Positions 7,834-15,856 of a DNA stretch of 64,000 nt are shown here, piece by piece. The DNA is taken from the NCBI RefSeq assembly GCF_039134705.1, contig NZ_CP146256.1:1550001-1614000 (forward strand), given 5' to 3'. The DNA comes from Kineothrix sp. IPX-CK (GTDB lineage: Bacteria > Bacillota > Clostridia > Lachnospirales > Lachnospiraceae). How positions within the stretch are numbered: position 1 is the stretch's first letter; the number at the start of each line of letters is the position of its first letter. The notes under the pieces are model-generated. The model did not search any database and was not told the DNA's origin. It worked only from the letters and a program-made list of their open reading frames with translations. The translations under genes and the position numbers were made by a program.

Positions 7834-7874
7834 TGTAACGTTTTGTGATTATTCCCGCACTTATTAATGTAACG
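7834..7874 (+). promoter_or_regulatory. Candidate ECF-type autoregulatory promoter
   Basis: TGTAAC (7834-7839), 16 bp, then CGCA (7856-7859) resembles the AAC-type -35 and CG-type -10 of ECF sigma promoters. A second TGTAACG lies at 7868-7874. Such promoters usually precede the sigma gene they serve. This call rests on pattern only. Confidence 0.35.
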
Positions 7875-7958
7875 GAAGTAAAAGGAAGAAAAGTGTGTGG
7901 ATTTATTCTGTCATGTAAGGCTGAGGCCGGTGTATGCGGTGCCATAGGGGGTGTGGAG

Positions 7959-8447
7959 TTGGATAAGCAGAATATGGAACAAATCTATGAGGAGAATGTT
8001 TCTGTCGTATATAAATATCTATTCTGCCTGACTCAGGATTCTTATTTGGCAGAAGAGTTGACCCAGGAGACGTTTTATCAAGCGATAAAGGGGATTCAGA
8101 AGTTTCGCGGAGACTGCAAGATATCAGTCTGGCTCTGCCAGATCGGAAAAAGGCTGTGGTATAAGGAGCTGGAGCGGCGGAAGAAAAAAACGGTGTCCAT
8201 CGATGAACTTACCGAAAAGATCTCCGAGGAGGACTTGGAGGAACAATATCTGATGAAATGCGACAAGGTAGAATTGTTCCGGAAAATATACCGGCTGGAG
8301 GGAAGGGTGAGAGAGGTCATGTATCTTAGACTTACCGGAGAATTGAGTTTTGCGGAAATCGGCGAAATTATGGGAGTGACGGAGAACTGGGCAAGAGTAA
8401 CCTTTTACAGAGGAAAGCAAAAGTTATTGAAGGGAGAGGATTCATAA
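7959..8447 (+). CDS. ECF-type sigma-70 family RNA polymerase sigma factor
   Basis: About 162 residues with region 2 (YKYLFCLTQDSYLAEELTQE, then TFYQAI) and region 4 (MYLRLTGELSFAEIGEIM, then GVTENWARVTFYRGK helix-turn-helix), the compact layout of extracytoplasmic-function sigma factors. It would redirect RNA polymerase to a small regulon under an envelope or extracellular signal. The start is uncertain: TTG at 7959 sits 7 bases after GGGGG, ATG at 7974 is the alternative. A longer open frame back to 7845 lacks family similarity. The stop overlaps the next gene by one base, so sigma and anti-sigma are coupled. Confidence 0.85.
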   Translation: MDKQNMEQIYEENVSVVYKYLFCLTQDSYLAEELTQETFYQAIKGIQKFRGDCKISVWLCQIGKRLWYKELERRKKKTVSIDELTEKISEEDLEEQYLMKCDKVELFRKIYRLEGRVREVMYLRLTGELSFAEIGEIMGVTENWARVTFYRGKQKLLKGEDS

Positions 8448-9214
8448 TGGAAAAGAATATTGATTGTGCGGTAGTAAGGGATTTGCTTCCAAGCTATGTG
8501 GAAAGGCTGACCAGTGAGGAGACCAATAAGGTGATGGAGGAGCATTTTGCAAATTGCGAAGACTGTGCTTTAGAACGGGATACGATGATGAAGACGATTC
8601 ATGATACGATTTCGATTGCCAAAAAAAATGAGAAGGTAGTAAACTATTTGAAAAAAACAAAAACATTATATGTTTTGAAAGGATTTGCCTTATCGATGGG
8701 GATTATAGCTGTTCTTGTCTCCTTTATTGTAGACATTGCAGTGAACAGGCGTCTCACCTGGTCCTTGATCGTCGATGCCGGCATCGCCTATGTTTATGCC
8801 TGCGGGCTGCCCCTGGCAATCAGCAAGAGGAACAAAATCGTGAAAATGACGGCAGCTGCCAGCATTCTTCTGCTTCCGCTTCTGTATGTAATAGAATATG
8901 TAGTGAATGACAACTATTTAAGCCAGCCGGTTTACTGGGTAAGGGAGTATGCTCTGCCCATCGGTGTTCTCTGGGTCGCGATTGTCTGGGCAGCCATACT
9001 TATCATACGTTTTACCAAGGTAAATGTCTGGACTGCCATAGGAATATTTTTATTGCTTGCAGCCGTGGGTTCCGCGGTTACCAATGCAATTGCGGATCAG
9101 GCTACGCTGAAAGAAATTTATACAACAGGATATGAATGGATCGATACGGCGGCTTACCTGCTGTGTGCTGCGGTATTCCTGTTCTTCGGTTATGAGAAGC
9201 GCAGGAAAGAATAG
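8447..9214 (+). CDS. Membrane anti-sigma factor with zinc-finger N-terminus
   Basis: A 255-residue protein starting with an anti-sigma zinc-finger segment: H33, C37 and C40 form the HxxxCxxC motif, with C7 as a possible further ligand. About six hydrophobic helices follow from residue 71 to 248. The cytoplasmic zinc domain would hold the upstream sigma factor at the membrane until the membrane part senses a signal. The start codon overlaps the sigma stop (TAATG). The multi-helix membrane part, rather than one helix plus an external sensor, suggests sensing within the membrane. No target genes are obvious nearby. Confidence 0.8.
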   Translation: MEKNIDCAVVRDLLPSYVERLTSEETNKVMEEHFANCEDCALERDTMMKTIHDTISIAKKNEKVVNYLKKTKTLYVLKGFALSMGIIAVLVSFIVDIAVNRRLTWSLIVDAGIAYVYACGLPLAISKRNKIVKMTAAASILLLPLLYVIEYVVNDNYLSQPVYWVREYALPIGVLWVAIVWAAILIIRFTKVNVWTAIGIFLLLAAVGSAVTNAIADQATLKEIYTTGYEWIDTAAYLLCAAVFLFFGYEKRRKE

Positions 9215-9228
9215 GCCGCCTTCTCTTG

Positions 9229-9936
9229 CTATTCGTAATAAATTTTGCGGCTGCCGTTTATGGTTTCCCCTACGGAGTGCTCAATCCAGTGGACGGCTCC
9301 GTCTATATCCCGGTCATGAATGAAGGACCAGAGCTTATAAGTATTTTGATATAGGGCGGGGATTCCATACAGCGTGCAGAAACGTTCCCAAAGCGTGAAT
9401 ACCGGAGCCTTAAAGGATTGAAAGATTAAAGGTATCAGTGCATTTTGGGACAATACGGCGAATTCATGCTGAAATTCGAACGCAGCCTGAGATGCCCCGG
9501 CGATCGAGGCGGCATCCCGGATGCGCTCTGTTTTTTCCAACAATAATTGAACCTCTTCATTGGTAATGCGTTTGATACATTGCTGCGCGGCAAGGGTATC
9601 TAAGGCAATTCTGACTTCGAGAATTGATCTTATTTCATCATTTCTCAGCTTTCCCCCATTATATTTCATAATAGAAAGCAGAGTATCGAGAGTCCCAGTC
9701 CTACGGTAGTCGGCGACGAAGGTGCCGACTCTGGGTTTTACGATGAGAAAGCCCTTTTTTTCCAACTCGGTAATACCGCTGTTGACCACCGCCCGGCTGA
9801 CCTGCATAGCTTCTGAAAGCTGCCTTTCCGGCGGAAGCTTCTCCCCGATTCCCAGCTTGCCGGATAAAATCATATGCTCTAATTGCTCTACGAACAGCTC
9901 CCTAAGAGAAGGGGAGCTTATTTTTTGAAATTCCAT
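9229..9936 (-). CDS. GntR family regulator (FadR/FCD subfamily)
   Basis: A 235-residue repressor-type protein: N-terminal winged helix (LREL to GTFV, with LPPERQLSEAMQVSRAVVNS as recognition part) and an all-helical C-terminal ligand domain carrying the conserved R and H positions of the FCD group. It is divergent from the DUF5692-hypB-oxidoreductase-hypA operon. ATG at 9936 follows GGAGG; an in-frame extension to 9972 would include its own operator region. Its promoter is TTGATT (10019-10024), 17 bp, TATAAT (9996-10001) on the minus strand, with a TGGT-N3-ACCA site downstream of it. Autoregulation and control of the divergent operon are inferred. The effector is unknown. Confidence 0.85.
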   Translation of the reverse strand: MEFQKISSPSLRELFVEQLEHMILSGKLGIGEKLPPERQLSEAMQVSRAVVNSGITELEKKGFLIVKPRVGTFVADYRRTGTLDTLLSIMKYNGGKLRNDEIRSILEVRIALDTLAAQQCIKRITNEEVQLLLEKTERIRDAASIAGASQAAFEFQHEFAVLSQNALIPLIFQSFKAPVFTLWERFCTLYGIPALYQNTYKLWSFIHDRDIDGAVHWIEHSVGETINGSRKIYYE

Positions 9937-9960
9937 AAACCTGACCTCCATACAGTATAC

Positions 9961-9971
9961 TGGTTTGACCA
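9961..9971. promoter_or_regulatory. GntR operator in the regulator's own leader
   Basis: TGGTTTGACCA has TGGT and ACCA arms around TTG, the TGGT-N3-ACCA form typical of FadR-subfamily GntR operators. It lies between the regulator's promoter and its start codon. Confidence 0.6.
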
Positions 9972-10064
9972 CATACCAGAATTGGTTATTCTAACATTAT
10001 ATTGTACGAAATGACTAAAATCAATAACAAAATTTTAGTATAATGTAGAAAGGTATATAAAGAA

Positions 10065-10093
10065 TTGACTATTTTCCGTAACAATGATAAATT
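10065..10093 (+). promoter_or_regulatory. Promoter of the DUF5692-hypB operon
   Basis: TTGACT (10065-10070), 17 bp, TAAATT (10088-10093). Transcription would start near 10100, upstream of the operator at 10122-10136. Confidence 0.5.
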
Positions 10094-10121
10094 TATATCA
10101 AGAAGAGAACGAAAAATAAGT

Positions 10122-10136
10122 GCTGGTATGACCAGC
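10122..10136. promoter_or_regulatory. GntR operator upstream of DUF5692
   Basis: GCTGGTATGACCAGC is a perfect 15-bp palindrome with the same TGGT-N3-ACCA core as the site at 9961-9971. It lies about 25 bases downstream of the predicted start of transcription and just ahead of the ribosome binding site, a roadblock position. Confidence 0.7.
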
Positions 10137-10159
10137 ATAACAAAGGAAAGGTGAGAGAT

Positions 10160-11140
10160 ATGTTTACATTTAATTATGAGGCGGGAGCAACCGGCTTAAC
10201 GTCGTGGCTCATGTGGTTAGTGGTTTTTGCAGCTTTATTTGCACTGAATGAGGTGTCCAGAAGGTACAAGGTAATGGGAATCGTATGTTTTGTCGTACTT
10301 CCCGCCGTTTTATCCGTGCTGTGGTTTACGGTTTTATCTGATACCACTTATACGGATTGGTTCCATCTTGCGAAGGTATATTCCTCCACGGCCGGTTGTA
10401 TCGGCTTCTGGTGTATCCGTCATCTTCACGGAACGAACAAGAAGACGGGAAAAGAGTGGAGACTTTCCGAGAACAAAATTGCACTGTGTTTCCCCCCTTT
10501 GATTCTTGCGATCAATATCTGTGAGGCGATAGCCCGCGATCTGGAGGTAGGAATGAATTATGTGGGCGGCGGAATGTTAGTGGATGACGCGCAGTATGTG
10601 ATCGGCGGACCTTGGAATTACATGAATGCGATTGCAGGTATTTTGAACATCATCACGATCACCGGATGGTTCGGCATCAAGATAAGAAAAGCGACGGCTA
10701 AGGATAAGAGCAGAGATATGATCTGGCCCGATATGCTCTGGTTCTGGATTATAGCATATGATCTTTGGAACTTCGCATATACATATAATTGTCTCCCGGG
10801 ACATTCATGGTACTGCGGCTTTGCACTGCTGCTCGCGCCTACTCTTTGTGCATTTACCCTGGGAAAAGGTGCATGGCTTCAGCACCGCGCTCAGACGCTT
10901 GCGCTTTGGTGTATGTTTGCCCAGACGTTTCCTGCATTTCAGGATACGGGAATGTTCTCCGTTTCTTCGACCTACAATACGACCATTTACTTTATCGTAA
11001 GCTTCCTTGCAATGGCGGTTAACATTGCGGTATTGGTTTATATGATTTATAAAGTAGCTAAGACGAAACGCAATCCTTATAAGGCGGAATTGTACACGGA
11101 TATCGCAAAATATAAAGAAATCGCAGCTTTAGCAGAATAA
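10160..11140 (+). CDS. DUF5692 family multi-pass membrane protein
   Basis: A 326-residue protein with about eight or nine hydrophobic helices and several conserved-looking aromatic motifs (WFHLAKVYSS, GPWNYMNA, WFWIIAYDLWNFAYTYNC). It is recognised as DUF5692-like from length and these motifs; the function of the family is not established. ATG at 10160 follows GGAAAGGTGAG. It is the first gene of the operon with hypB, the large oxidoreductase and hypA, and stands directly behind the GntR operator. A role in metal or small-molecule transport for the same pathway is possible but unsupported by any motif. Confidence 0.7.
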   Translation: MFTFNYEAGATGLTSWLMWLVVFAALFALNEVSRRYKVMGIVCFVVLPAVLSVLWFTVLSDTTYTDWFHLAKVYSSTAGCIGFWCIRHLHGTNKKTGKEWRLSENKIALCFPPLILAINICEAIARDLEVGMNYVGGGMLVDDAQYVIGGPWNYMNAIAGILNIITITGWFGIKIRKATAKDKSRDMIWPDMLWFWIIAYDLWNFAYTYNCLPGHSWYCGFALLLAPTLCAFTLGKGAWLQHRAQTLALWCMFAQTFPAFQDTGMFSVSSTYNTTIYFIVSFLAMAVNIAVLVYMIYKVAKTKRNPYKAELYTDIAKYKEIAALAE

Positions 11141-11178
11141 AAACAATGCCGTACTTTGGAAGGAGCAGGGCAGCATAG

Positions 11179-11847
11179 ATGAAAGAATATAGAGTACTGG
11201 AAATTAAACAAAGTGTATTTGAAGATAACAATAAACAAGCCGGCTTACTAAGGCAGAAATTAAAAGAAGAAAAGATATTTTTACTCAATCTTATGTCTTC
11301 GCCCGGTGCGGGTAAGACGACCACACTGACACGTACTATCGAGTTGCTTAAGGATAAGCTGCGCATCGGCGTAATGGAGGCTGACATAGACTCGGACGTA
11401 GATGCGGCTGCGATCGCAAAGACGGGAGCGAAGGTCATTCAGCTCCATACGGGCGGCATGTGCCATCTGGATGCGGATATGACGAAGCAGGGGCTGGAAG
11501 GCCTGGGAACGGAAGAGGTGGATCTCGCAATCTTGGAGAATGTAGGCAACCTCGTATGTCCGGCGGAGTTCGATACCGGCTCGGTAAAGAATGCTATGAT
11601 CTTAAGCGTGCCCGAGGGAGATGACAAACCGCTTAAATATCCCTTGATGTTCAGTATTTGCGATGTACTTCTGATCAACAAAATAGATGTAATGCCGTAC
11701 TTTGATTTTGACTTACAGGTCTGCATAGAGCGGGCCAAGAAACTAAACCCGGATATTCAGGTCATTCCGGTTTGCGCAAAAACGGGAGAGGGAATAAAGG
11801 ACTTTGCTGACTGGCTTTATAATGAGACTAAAAAATGGCGGTCGTAA
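11179..11847 (+). CDS. hypB: Nickel incorporation GTPase HypB
   Basis: A 222-residue G3E-family GTPase. The P-loop SSPGAGKTT is at residues 40-48, the metal-binding TGGMCHLDA has C95 and H96, and NVGNLVCPAEFD carries C127; NKID is the guanine-specificity motif. HypB works with HypA to load nickel into [NiFe]-hydrogenase or another nickel enzyme. The protein lacks the N-terminal CXXCGC and histidine-rich extension of some HypB proteins. It follows DUF5692 closely and precedes the large oxidoreductase, with a palindromic repeat in the gap. No hydrogenase subunit gene is visible in the window. Confidence 0.95.
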   Translation: MKEYRVLEIKQSVFEDNNKQAGLLRQKLKEEKIFLLNLMSSPGAGKTTTLTRTIELLKDKLRIGVMEADIDSDVDAAAIAKTGAKVIQLHTGGMCHLDADMTKQGLEGLGTEEVDLAILENVGNLVCPAEFDTGSVKNAMILSVPEGDDKPLKYPLMFSICDVLLINKIDVMPYFDFDLQVCIERAKKLNPDIQVIPVCAKTGEGIKDFADWLYNETKKWRS

Positions 11848-11856
11848 GAAAGGTTA

Positions 11857-11957
11857 TTACTGTTCACATAAGAACGTGATTCAAGAGATGATTTCTGCTT
11901 AGCAGAGCGGATTTACATGCAGAAATCATGCGTTGCTGAGAACGGAGTGAACAGTAA
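11857..11957. repeat. Palindromic repeat element, copy 1
   Basis: A 101-bp unit with perfect 11-bp terminal inverted repeats TTACTGTTCAC (11857-11867) and GTGAACAGTAA (11947-11957). A second nested 11-bp pair, ATGATTTCTGC (11888-11898) and GCAGAAATCAT (11919-11929), lies inside. It closely matches copy 2 at 45680-45810. It sits between hypB and the oxidoreductase gene and would form a long hairpin in the operon mRNA. Confidence 0.85.
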
Positions 11958-11973
11958 CGAAAGGTTAAATGAG

Positions 11974-14712
11974 ATGAAAGATATTACAAAAATGATTTTT
12001 CCCGAGTGGTATAAATGCCAATATAACGAAAAGGTACTGGCTCTCGCAAATCATATCGGACGTAAAAAGCCGGGGGCTAAGAATGCCTATAAATGGGATG
12101 ACCCGGAATACATCATCCTCGAAGCCGGAGTAAATGACGAAATGGCTGAGGTGGGTTTGGGACTGGGTGTTTGCGAAAAACGAACTACCAGAGAAATTGC
12201 TAAACTATTAAACAAACCGGAGGACTATTGCCATGAACAGCTGATGAAGCTGGCACAGTATGGTGTATGCTTTGTAAATACCAGGGATGGAGAAGATATA
12301 TTCTGGGCGGAGACATGGATTCCGGGAACGATGGAAATGATTGTAAACAGCAGGGAAAATGTGGAAAAGTATCCGATCATCGGCTATGCCATGGAAGCCT
12401 ATGGACGTGTAAGAGGACCTATGAGCGCCGGCTCCTTCCCTCCGGGTGTAGGACTTATGCGCGTTATTCCCATAGAAACGGCGATTGATGGAAATACCCG
12501 CCGCGCTTCCTATGAAGAAGTATCTAGGTATTTGAATGAAAATGATATTTTTACTGTTACCGACTGCTCCTGCCGTACTGACCGTGAAATCATGGGTGAA
12601 GGCTGCGGACATCTGAAGGAAGATATGTGTATCCAGATGGGCCATGCTGCGGAGTACTATATCAAGACGGGGAGAGGGCGTCAGATCACGAGAGAAGAAG
12701 CCTTTGAAATCATCAGGCGTGCGGAAGAAAACGGACTGATGCACCAGATTCCCAATATTGACGGTTCAGGAAAAACCCATGCTATTTGTAACTGCTGCGG
12801 CTGCGGCTGCCTTTCTCTCAGAACTGCAACGATGTTCAAGAATAATGACATGGTGCGTTCTAATTATGTGGCGAAGGTAGATCCTGAAAAGTGCGTTGCC
12901 TGCGGGCAATGCGTGGAAAACTGTCCGGTTAATGCTTTGAAGCTGGGACAGAAGCTATGCTCTTCCAAACCGGTAACAAGCGATATTACCACAAGGGAAA
13001 CTCCCCGGGATATGGAATGGGGAGAAGAGCATTGGAACCCGGAATACCGTACTAACAAAGAAAACGTAGTGGATACGGGAACTGCTCCGTGTAAGACCAA
13101 TTGTCCCGCGCATATCGGTGTACAAGGGTATATTAAACTGGCATCCCAGGGGAAATACAAGGATGCACTGGAGCTGATCCGTCATGAGAATCCGCTTCCG
13201 GCAGTATGCGGACGTATCTGTAACAGACGATGTGAGGATGCGTGTACCAGAGGCGATATCGACGCTCCCATCGCTATCGATGAAATCAAAAAATTCATCG
13301 CCAAACAGGAACTGGATAAAGAAAACCGCATAATCCCAAAGAAGCGCCATGATTACAGCAATAAGAAAATCGCTATTGTAGGTGCGGGACCGGCAGGCCT
13401 TTCCTGTGCATATTACCTCGCTTTGGACGGTTATACCATCACGGTATTCGAAAAGGAGAAAAGGCTCGGGGGTATGCTGACCATGGGAATTCCCAGCTTC
13501 CGTCTGGAGAAGGACGTGGTGGAAGCGGAAATAGATATCATAAAGGAAATGGGCGTCGAGTTCAGGACGGGCATCGAGGTAGGAAAGGACGTTACGTTGG
13601 GAGACCTGAGAAAACAGGGCTATGATGCGTTCTATCTGGCAATCGGAGCTCAGGGCGGAAGAAAAGTAGGCATCGAGGGAGAGGATGCACAGGGCGTTAT
13701 GTCAGGTATTGAATTCCTTCGTATGGTAAATCAGGATAAGGAAGCGAGAATAAGCGGCAAGACCGTAGTAGTAGGCGGTGGAAATGTTGCCATAGACGTT
13801 GCAAGAACAGCAGTCCGTGCCGGAGCGGATTCGGTGATTCAGTGCTGTCTGGAAAGCAGAGAGCAGATGCCGGCTTCTAAAGATGAAATCATGGAAGCGC
13901 AGGAGGAACACATCGAGATACGAAATAGCTGGGGGCCGAAACGTATTTTGACAACGGACGGAAAGGTTACGGGAATCGAGTTTAAGAAATGCATCCGGGT
14001 ATTCGATGAGGAAGGAAGATTCAGTCCTCAGTACGATGAAAACGACACGATGACGGTGGAGGCGGATTACGTACTTCTTTCCGTTGGACAGTCTGTTCTC
14101 TCAGGAGATTTGTTAAAAGGTTCCGCGGTGGTAACGAGGCCTAACGGAACGCTGGAAGCGGATTCCTTTACTTATCAGACGGCTCAGGAGGACATTTTCA
14201 CAGGCGGTGATGTATATACAGGCCCTCGCTTTGCCATTGACGCGATTGCGGCGGGCAAGCAGGCGGCTATTTCCATCCATCGTTTTGTACATCCGGGACA
14301 GAGTCTCGTATACGGGCGGGATCGTCGTATCTTCAAAGAACTGGATAAAGAGGCTGCGATTATAGAATCCTATGACAATACGCCGCGTCAGTGTCCTGAA
14401 AATATTAAGTCCGACAAGAAGGCGGAGGAAAGTTTCCGTGACTTAAGAGGAACCTTTACCGAGGAACAGATGCGCAAGGAGACAGAGCGCTGTCTGGGTT
14501 GTGGTGTAACGGTGGTGGATTCCTACATGTGCGTAGGCTGCGGCCAGTGCACGACAAAGTGCAAGTTCGATGCGATAAAGCTGGAGCGTGTTTATAACGG
14601 AGAAGGCGTTGCCTTTACGGACATGAAGCCGGTGGTAGTGAAGACTATTATTAAGAGAAAAGGAAAGATTGCGGTTAAAAAAGTACAGAATGCTTTTTCC
14701 AAAAGCAAGTAA
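11974..14712 (+). CDS. Large FAD/NAD(P)-dependent oxidoreductase with multiple FeS clusters
   Basis: A 912-residue fusion. The N-terminal 300 or so residues contain many cysteines (CSCRTDREI, CNCCGCGC) and end in a ferredoxin motif CVACGQCVENCP (about 307). A GltD/dihydropyrimidine-dehydrogenase-type FeS domain follows (CKTNCPAHIGV, then CGRICNRRCEDAC). The FAD-binding GAGPAGLSCAYYL is at about 469 and the NAD(P)-binding VVVGGGNVAID at about 598. The C-terminal cysteine cluster CLGCG...CVGCGQCTTKC is at about 839-864. It resembles the small subunit of glutamate synthase and related electron-bifurcating or ferredoxin:NAD(P)H enzymes. ATG at 11974 with AAAGG upstream is preferred over an extension that starts inside the palindromic repeat. 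It lies between hypB and hypA, so a link to a nickel enzyme is suggested by context only. Confidence 0.85.
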   Translation: MKDITKMIFPEWYKCQYNEKVLALANHIGRKKPGAKNAYKWDDPEYIILEAGVNDEMAEVGLGLGVCEKRTTREIAKLLNKPEDYCHEQLMKLAQYGVCFVNTRDGEDIFWAETWIPGTMEMIVNSRENVEKYPIIGYAMEAYGRVRGPMSAGSFPPGVGLMRVIPIETAIDGNTRRASYEEVSRYLNENDIFTVTDCSCRTDREIMGEGCGHLKEDMCIQMGHAAEYYIKTGRGRQITREEAFEIIRRAEENGLMHQIPNIDGSGKTHAICNCCGCGCLSLRTATMFKNNDMVRSNYVAKVDPEKCVACGQCVENCPVNALKLGQKLCSSKPVTSDITTRETPRDMEWGEEHWNPEYRTNKENVVDTGTAPCKTNCPAHIGVQGYIKLASQGKYKDALELIRHENPLPAVCGRICNRRCEDACTRGDIDAPIAIDEIKKFIAKQELDKENRIIPKKRHDYSNKKIAIVGAGPAGLSCAYYLALDGYTITVFEKEKRLGGMLTMGIPSFRLEKDVVEAEIDIIKEMGVEFRTGIEVGKDVTLGDLRKQGYDAFYLAIGAQGGRKVGIEGEDAQGVMSGIEFLRMVNQDKEARISGKTVVVGGGNVAIDVARTAVRAGADSVIQCCLESREQMPASKDEIMEAQEEHIEIRNSWGPKRILTTDGKVTGIEFKKCIRVFDEEGRFSPQYDENDTMTVEADYVLLSVGQSVLSGDLLKGSAVVTRPNGTLEADSFTYQTAQEDIFTGGDVYTGPRFAIDAIAAGKQAAISIHRFVHPGQSLVYGRDRRIFKELDKEAAIIESYDNTPRQCPENIKSDKKAEESFRDLRGTFTEEQMRKETERCLGCGVTVVDSYMCVGCGQCTTKCKFDAIKLERVYNGEGVAFTDMKPVVVKTIIKRKGKIAVKKVQNAFSKSK

Positions 14713-14728
14713 AAGGAGCTGAGCAAAA

Positions 14729-15070
14729 TTGCATGAGCTAGGTGTGGTGATGGAAGTGGCAAGAGTGGTGGAAGCCTTCGCAAGAGAAAACGAAGTGGAG
14801 GAAGTCGACACTATCGTATTGCAGGTGGGAGAGCTTTCTTCCATGGTTCCCAAGTACATATACGATGTTTATCCGGCCGCTGTGGATGGAACTATGCTGG
14901 AAAATACCAAGCTGGACATAGAAATTATTCCCGGTAACGGCAAGTGCGGAGAATGCGAAACAGTTTTTAATATACTGGAGAACCGTGCAGTCTGCCCTAA
15001 TTGTCAATCGGCGCAGTTCGAGCTGCTGAGCGGAAGAGAATTTTATATTAAAGAAATTGTCTGTTATTAA
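14729..15070 (+). CDS. hypA: Nickel metallochaperone HypA
   Basis: A 113-residue protein starting MHEL, the nickel-binding N-terminus in which His2 is essential. The zinc-binding site consists of C73/C76 (CGEC) and C89/C92 (CPNC). The start must be TTG at 14729, since MHE directly follows; AAAGGAGC lies upstream. It delivers nickel together with HypB. Spacing from the oxidoreductase gene is 16 bases, consistent with one operon. Length equals the usual HypA length. Confidence 0.95.
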   Translation: MHELGVVMEVARVVEAFARENEVEEVDTIVLQVGELSSMVPKYIYDVYPAAVDGTMLENTKLDIEIIPGNGKCGECETVFNILENRAVCPNCQSAQFELLSGREFYIKEIVCY

Positions 15071-15092
15071 GGACAGATATGGAGCAGCGGTA

Positions 15093-15605
15093 TATGAGAA
15101 AGAAAGTTATCGCGATACATGCCAGCAGCCGGAAGAGAAATACCTACCATCTCCTAGAGAACCTAAGGGAGGAGCTTGCAGCCTATGACATCGATGTGGA
15201 AATCCTATGCTGCTCGTCGCAGCTACCGCTGGTTCGGGACTTAAGAATACGCTAAACTATCTGGAGGATACAGCGCTGCAATGGGGGGCGGTCCCTGCCG
15301 GAAAAATTGGAAGAAGCGCGGGCAGCCGGGAGAAAGCAATTGAAAAAAAGGAATACAGCAGATTCGTGGAATACCTCAATATGGATATGCACCGGTATAA
15401 ACCCGGCATGAAAGAACTGATAACTTTTGAAGTAAAAAAGATTCTGGCGGAAAAAGTTCTGGCGAGAGACAAGAAATATTGGGAGGAAAAGCAATGGCTG
15501 GATAAACCTTATTATTTTGAGGCTTCCATCCATCCGTTAAAAAAGGCCTCGGCTTCCTTATTCTATAAGTTTCTCTCCGGGAAAATAAAGAGTGTAGAAG
15601 AGTAA
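15093..15605 (+). pseudogene. Broken NADPH-dependent FMN reductase-like gene
   Basis: From ATG at 15093 the frame gives about 54 residues resembling the start of FMN reductases (VIAIHASSRKRNTYHLLENL) and ends at TAA 15253-15255. A different frame from about 15207 continues to 15605 with a typical C-terminal part (ATAGSGLKNTLNYLED, GAVPAGKIG). The middle of the family, including the CxxCxxC/FMN-ring region, is missing, so an internal deletion with a frame change is the simplest reading. The gene sits 22 bases after hypA and may once have been the last gene of that operon. The C-terminal frame could still be translated, but would lack the FMN-binding core. Confidence 0.75.
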
Positions 15606-15703
15606 ATTGTTGTTAATTATTTCACAATTAATTCGTATTTCTTAAATATTTGGAATAATTTGGAAATATATCGAAAAAACTGTGCAATTTTGGGAATATA
15701 TGA

Positions 15704-15709
15704 TATAAT
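15704..15709 (+). promoter_or_regulatory. -10 box of the ppdK promoter
   Basis: TATAAT preceded by A/T-rich sequence; the -35 is weak. It lies about 150 bases before the ppdK start and just upstream of the structured leader. Confidence 0.4.
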
Positions 15710-15735
15710 AGCTCTACGATTATCAAACGAGTTTG

Positions 15736-15813
15736 CACACAGAATGAAGAGCGCCATTTGGCGTTATAATATACCATGGACGTTTAACGCTCATGGTATA
15801 TTACGTCTGTGTG
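15736..15813 (+). promoter_or_regulatory. Long hairpin in the ppdK leader
   Basis: CACACAGA (15736-15743) pairs with TCTGTGTG (15806-15813), and TAATATACCATG (15767-15778) pairs perfectly with CATGGTATATTA (15792-15803). A small GCGCCATTTGGCG hairpin branches from the left arm. No T-tract follows, so it is not an obvious terminator; mRNA stability or regulator binding are possible roles. Apart from this and the promoter, the 15606-15856 gap shows nothing. Confidence 0.6.
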
Positions 15814-15856
15814 AAACAAAAAAGAAAAATGACAAAAGGATGAGAAAGGAAAAAGT

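Noticed and set aside
11917..11973. Upstream extension of the large oxidoreductase start into the palindromic repeat
   Set aside because: The added residues are encoded by the repeat element and show no family sequence; ATG 11974 has its own upstream AAAGG.
12864..13350. Minus-strand open frames opposite the large oxidoreductase
   Set aside because: They oppose the CVACGQC and GltD-type FeS motifs, which establish the plus-strand frame.
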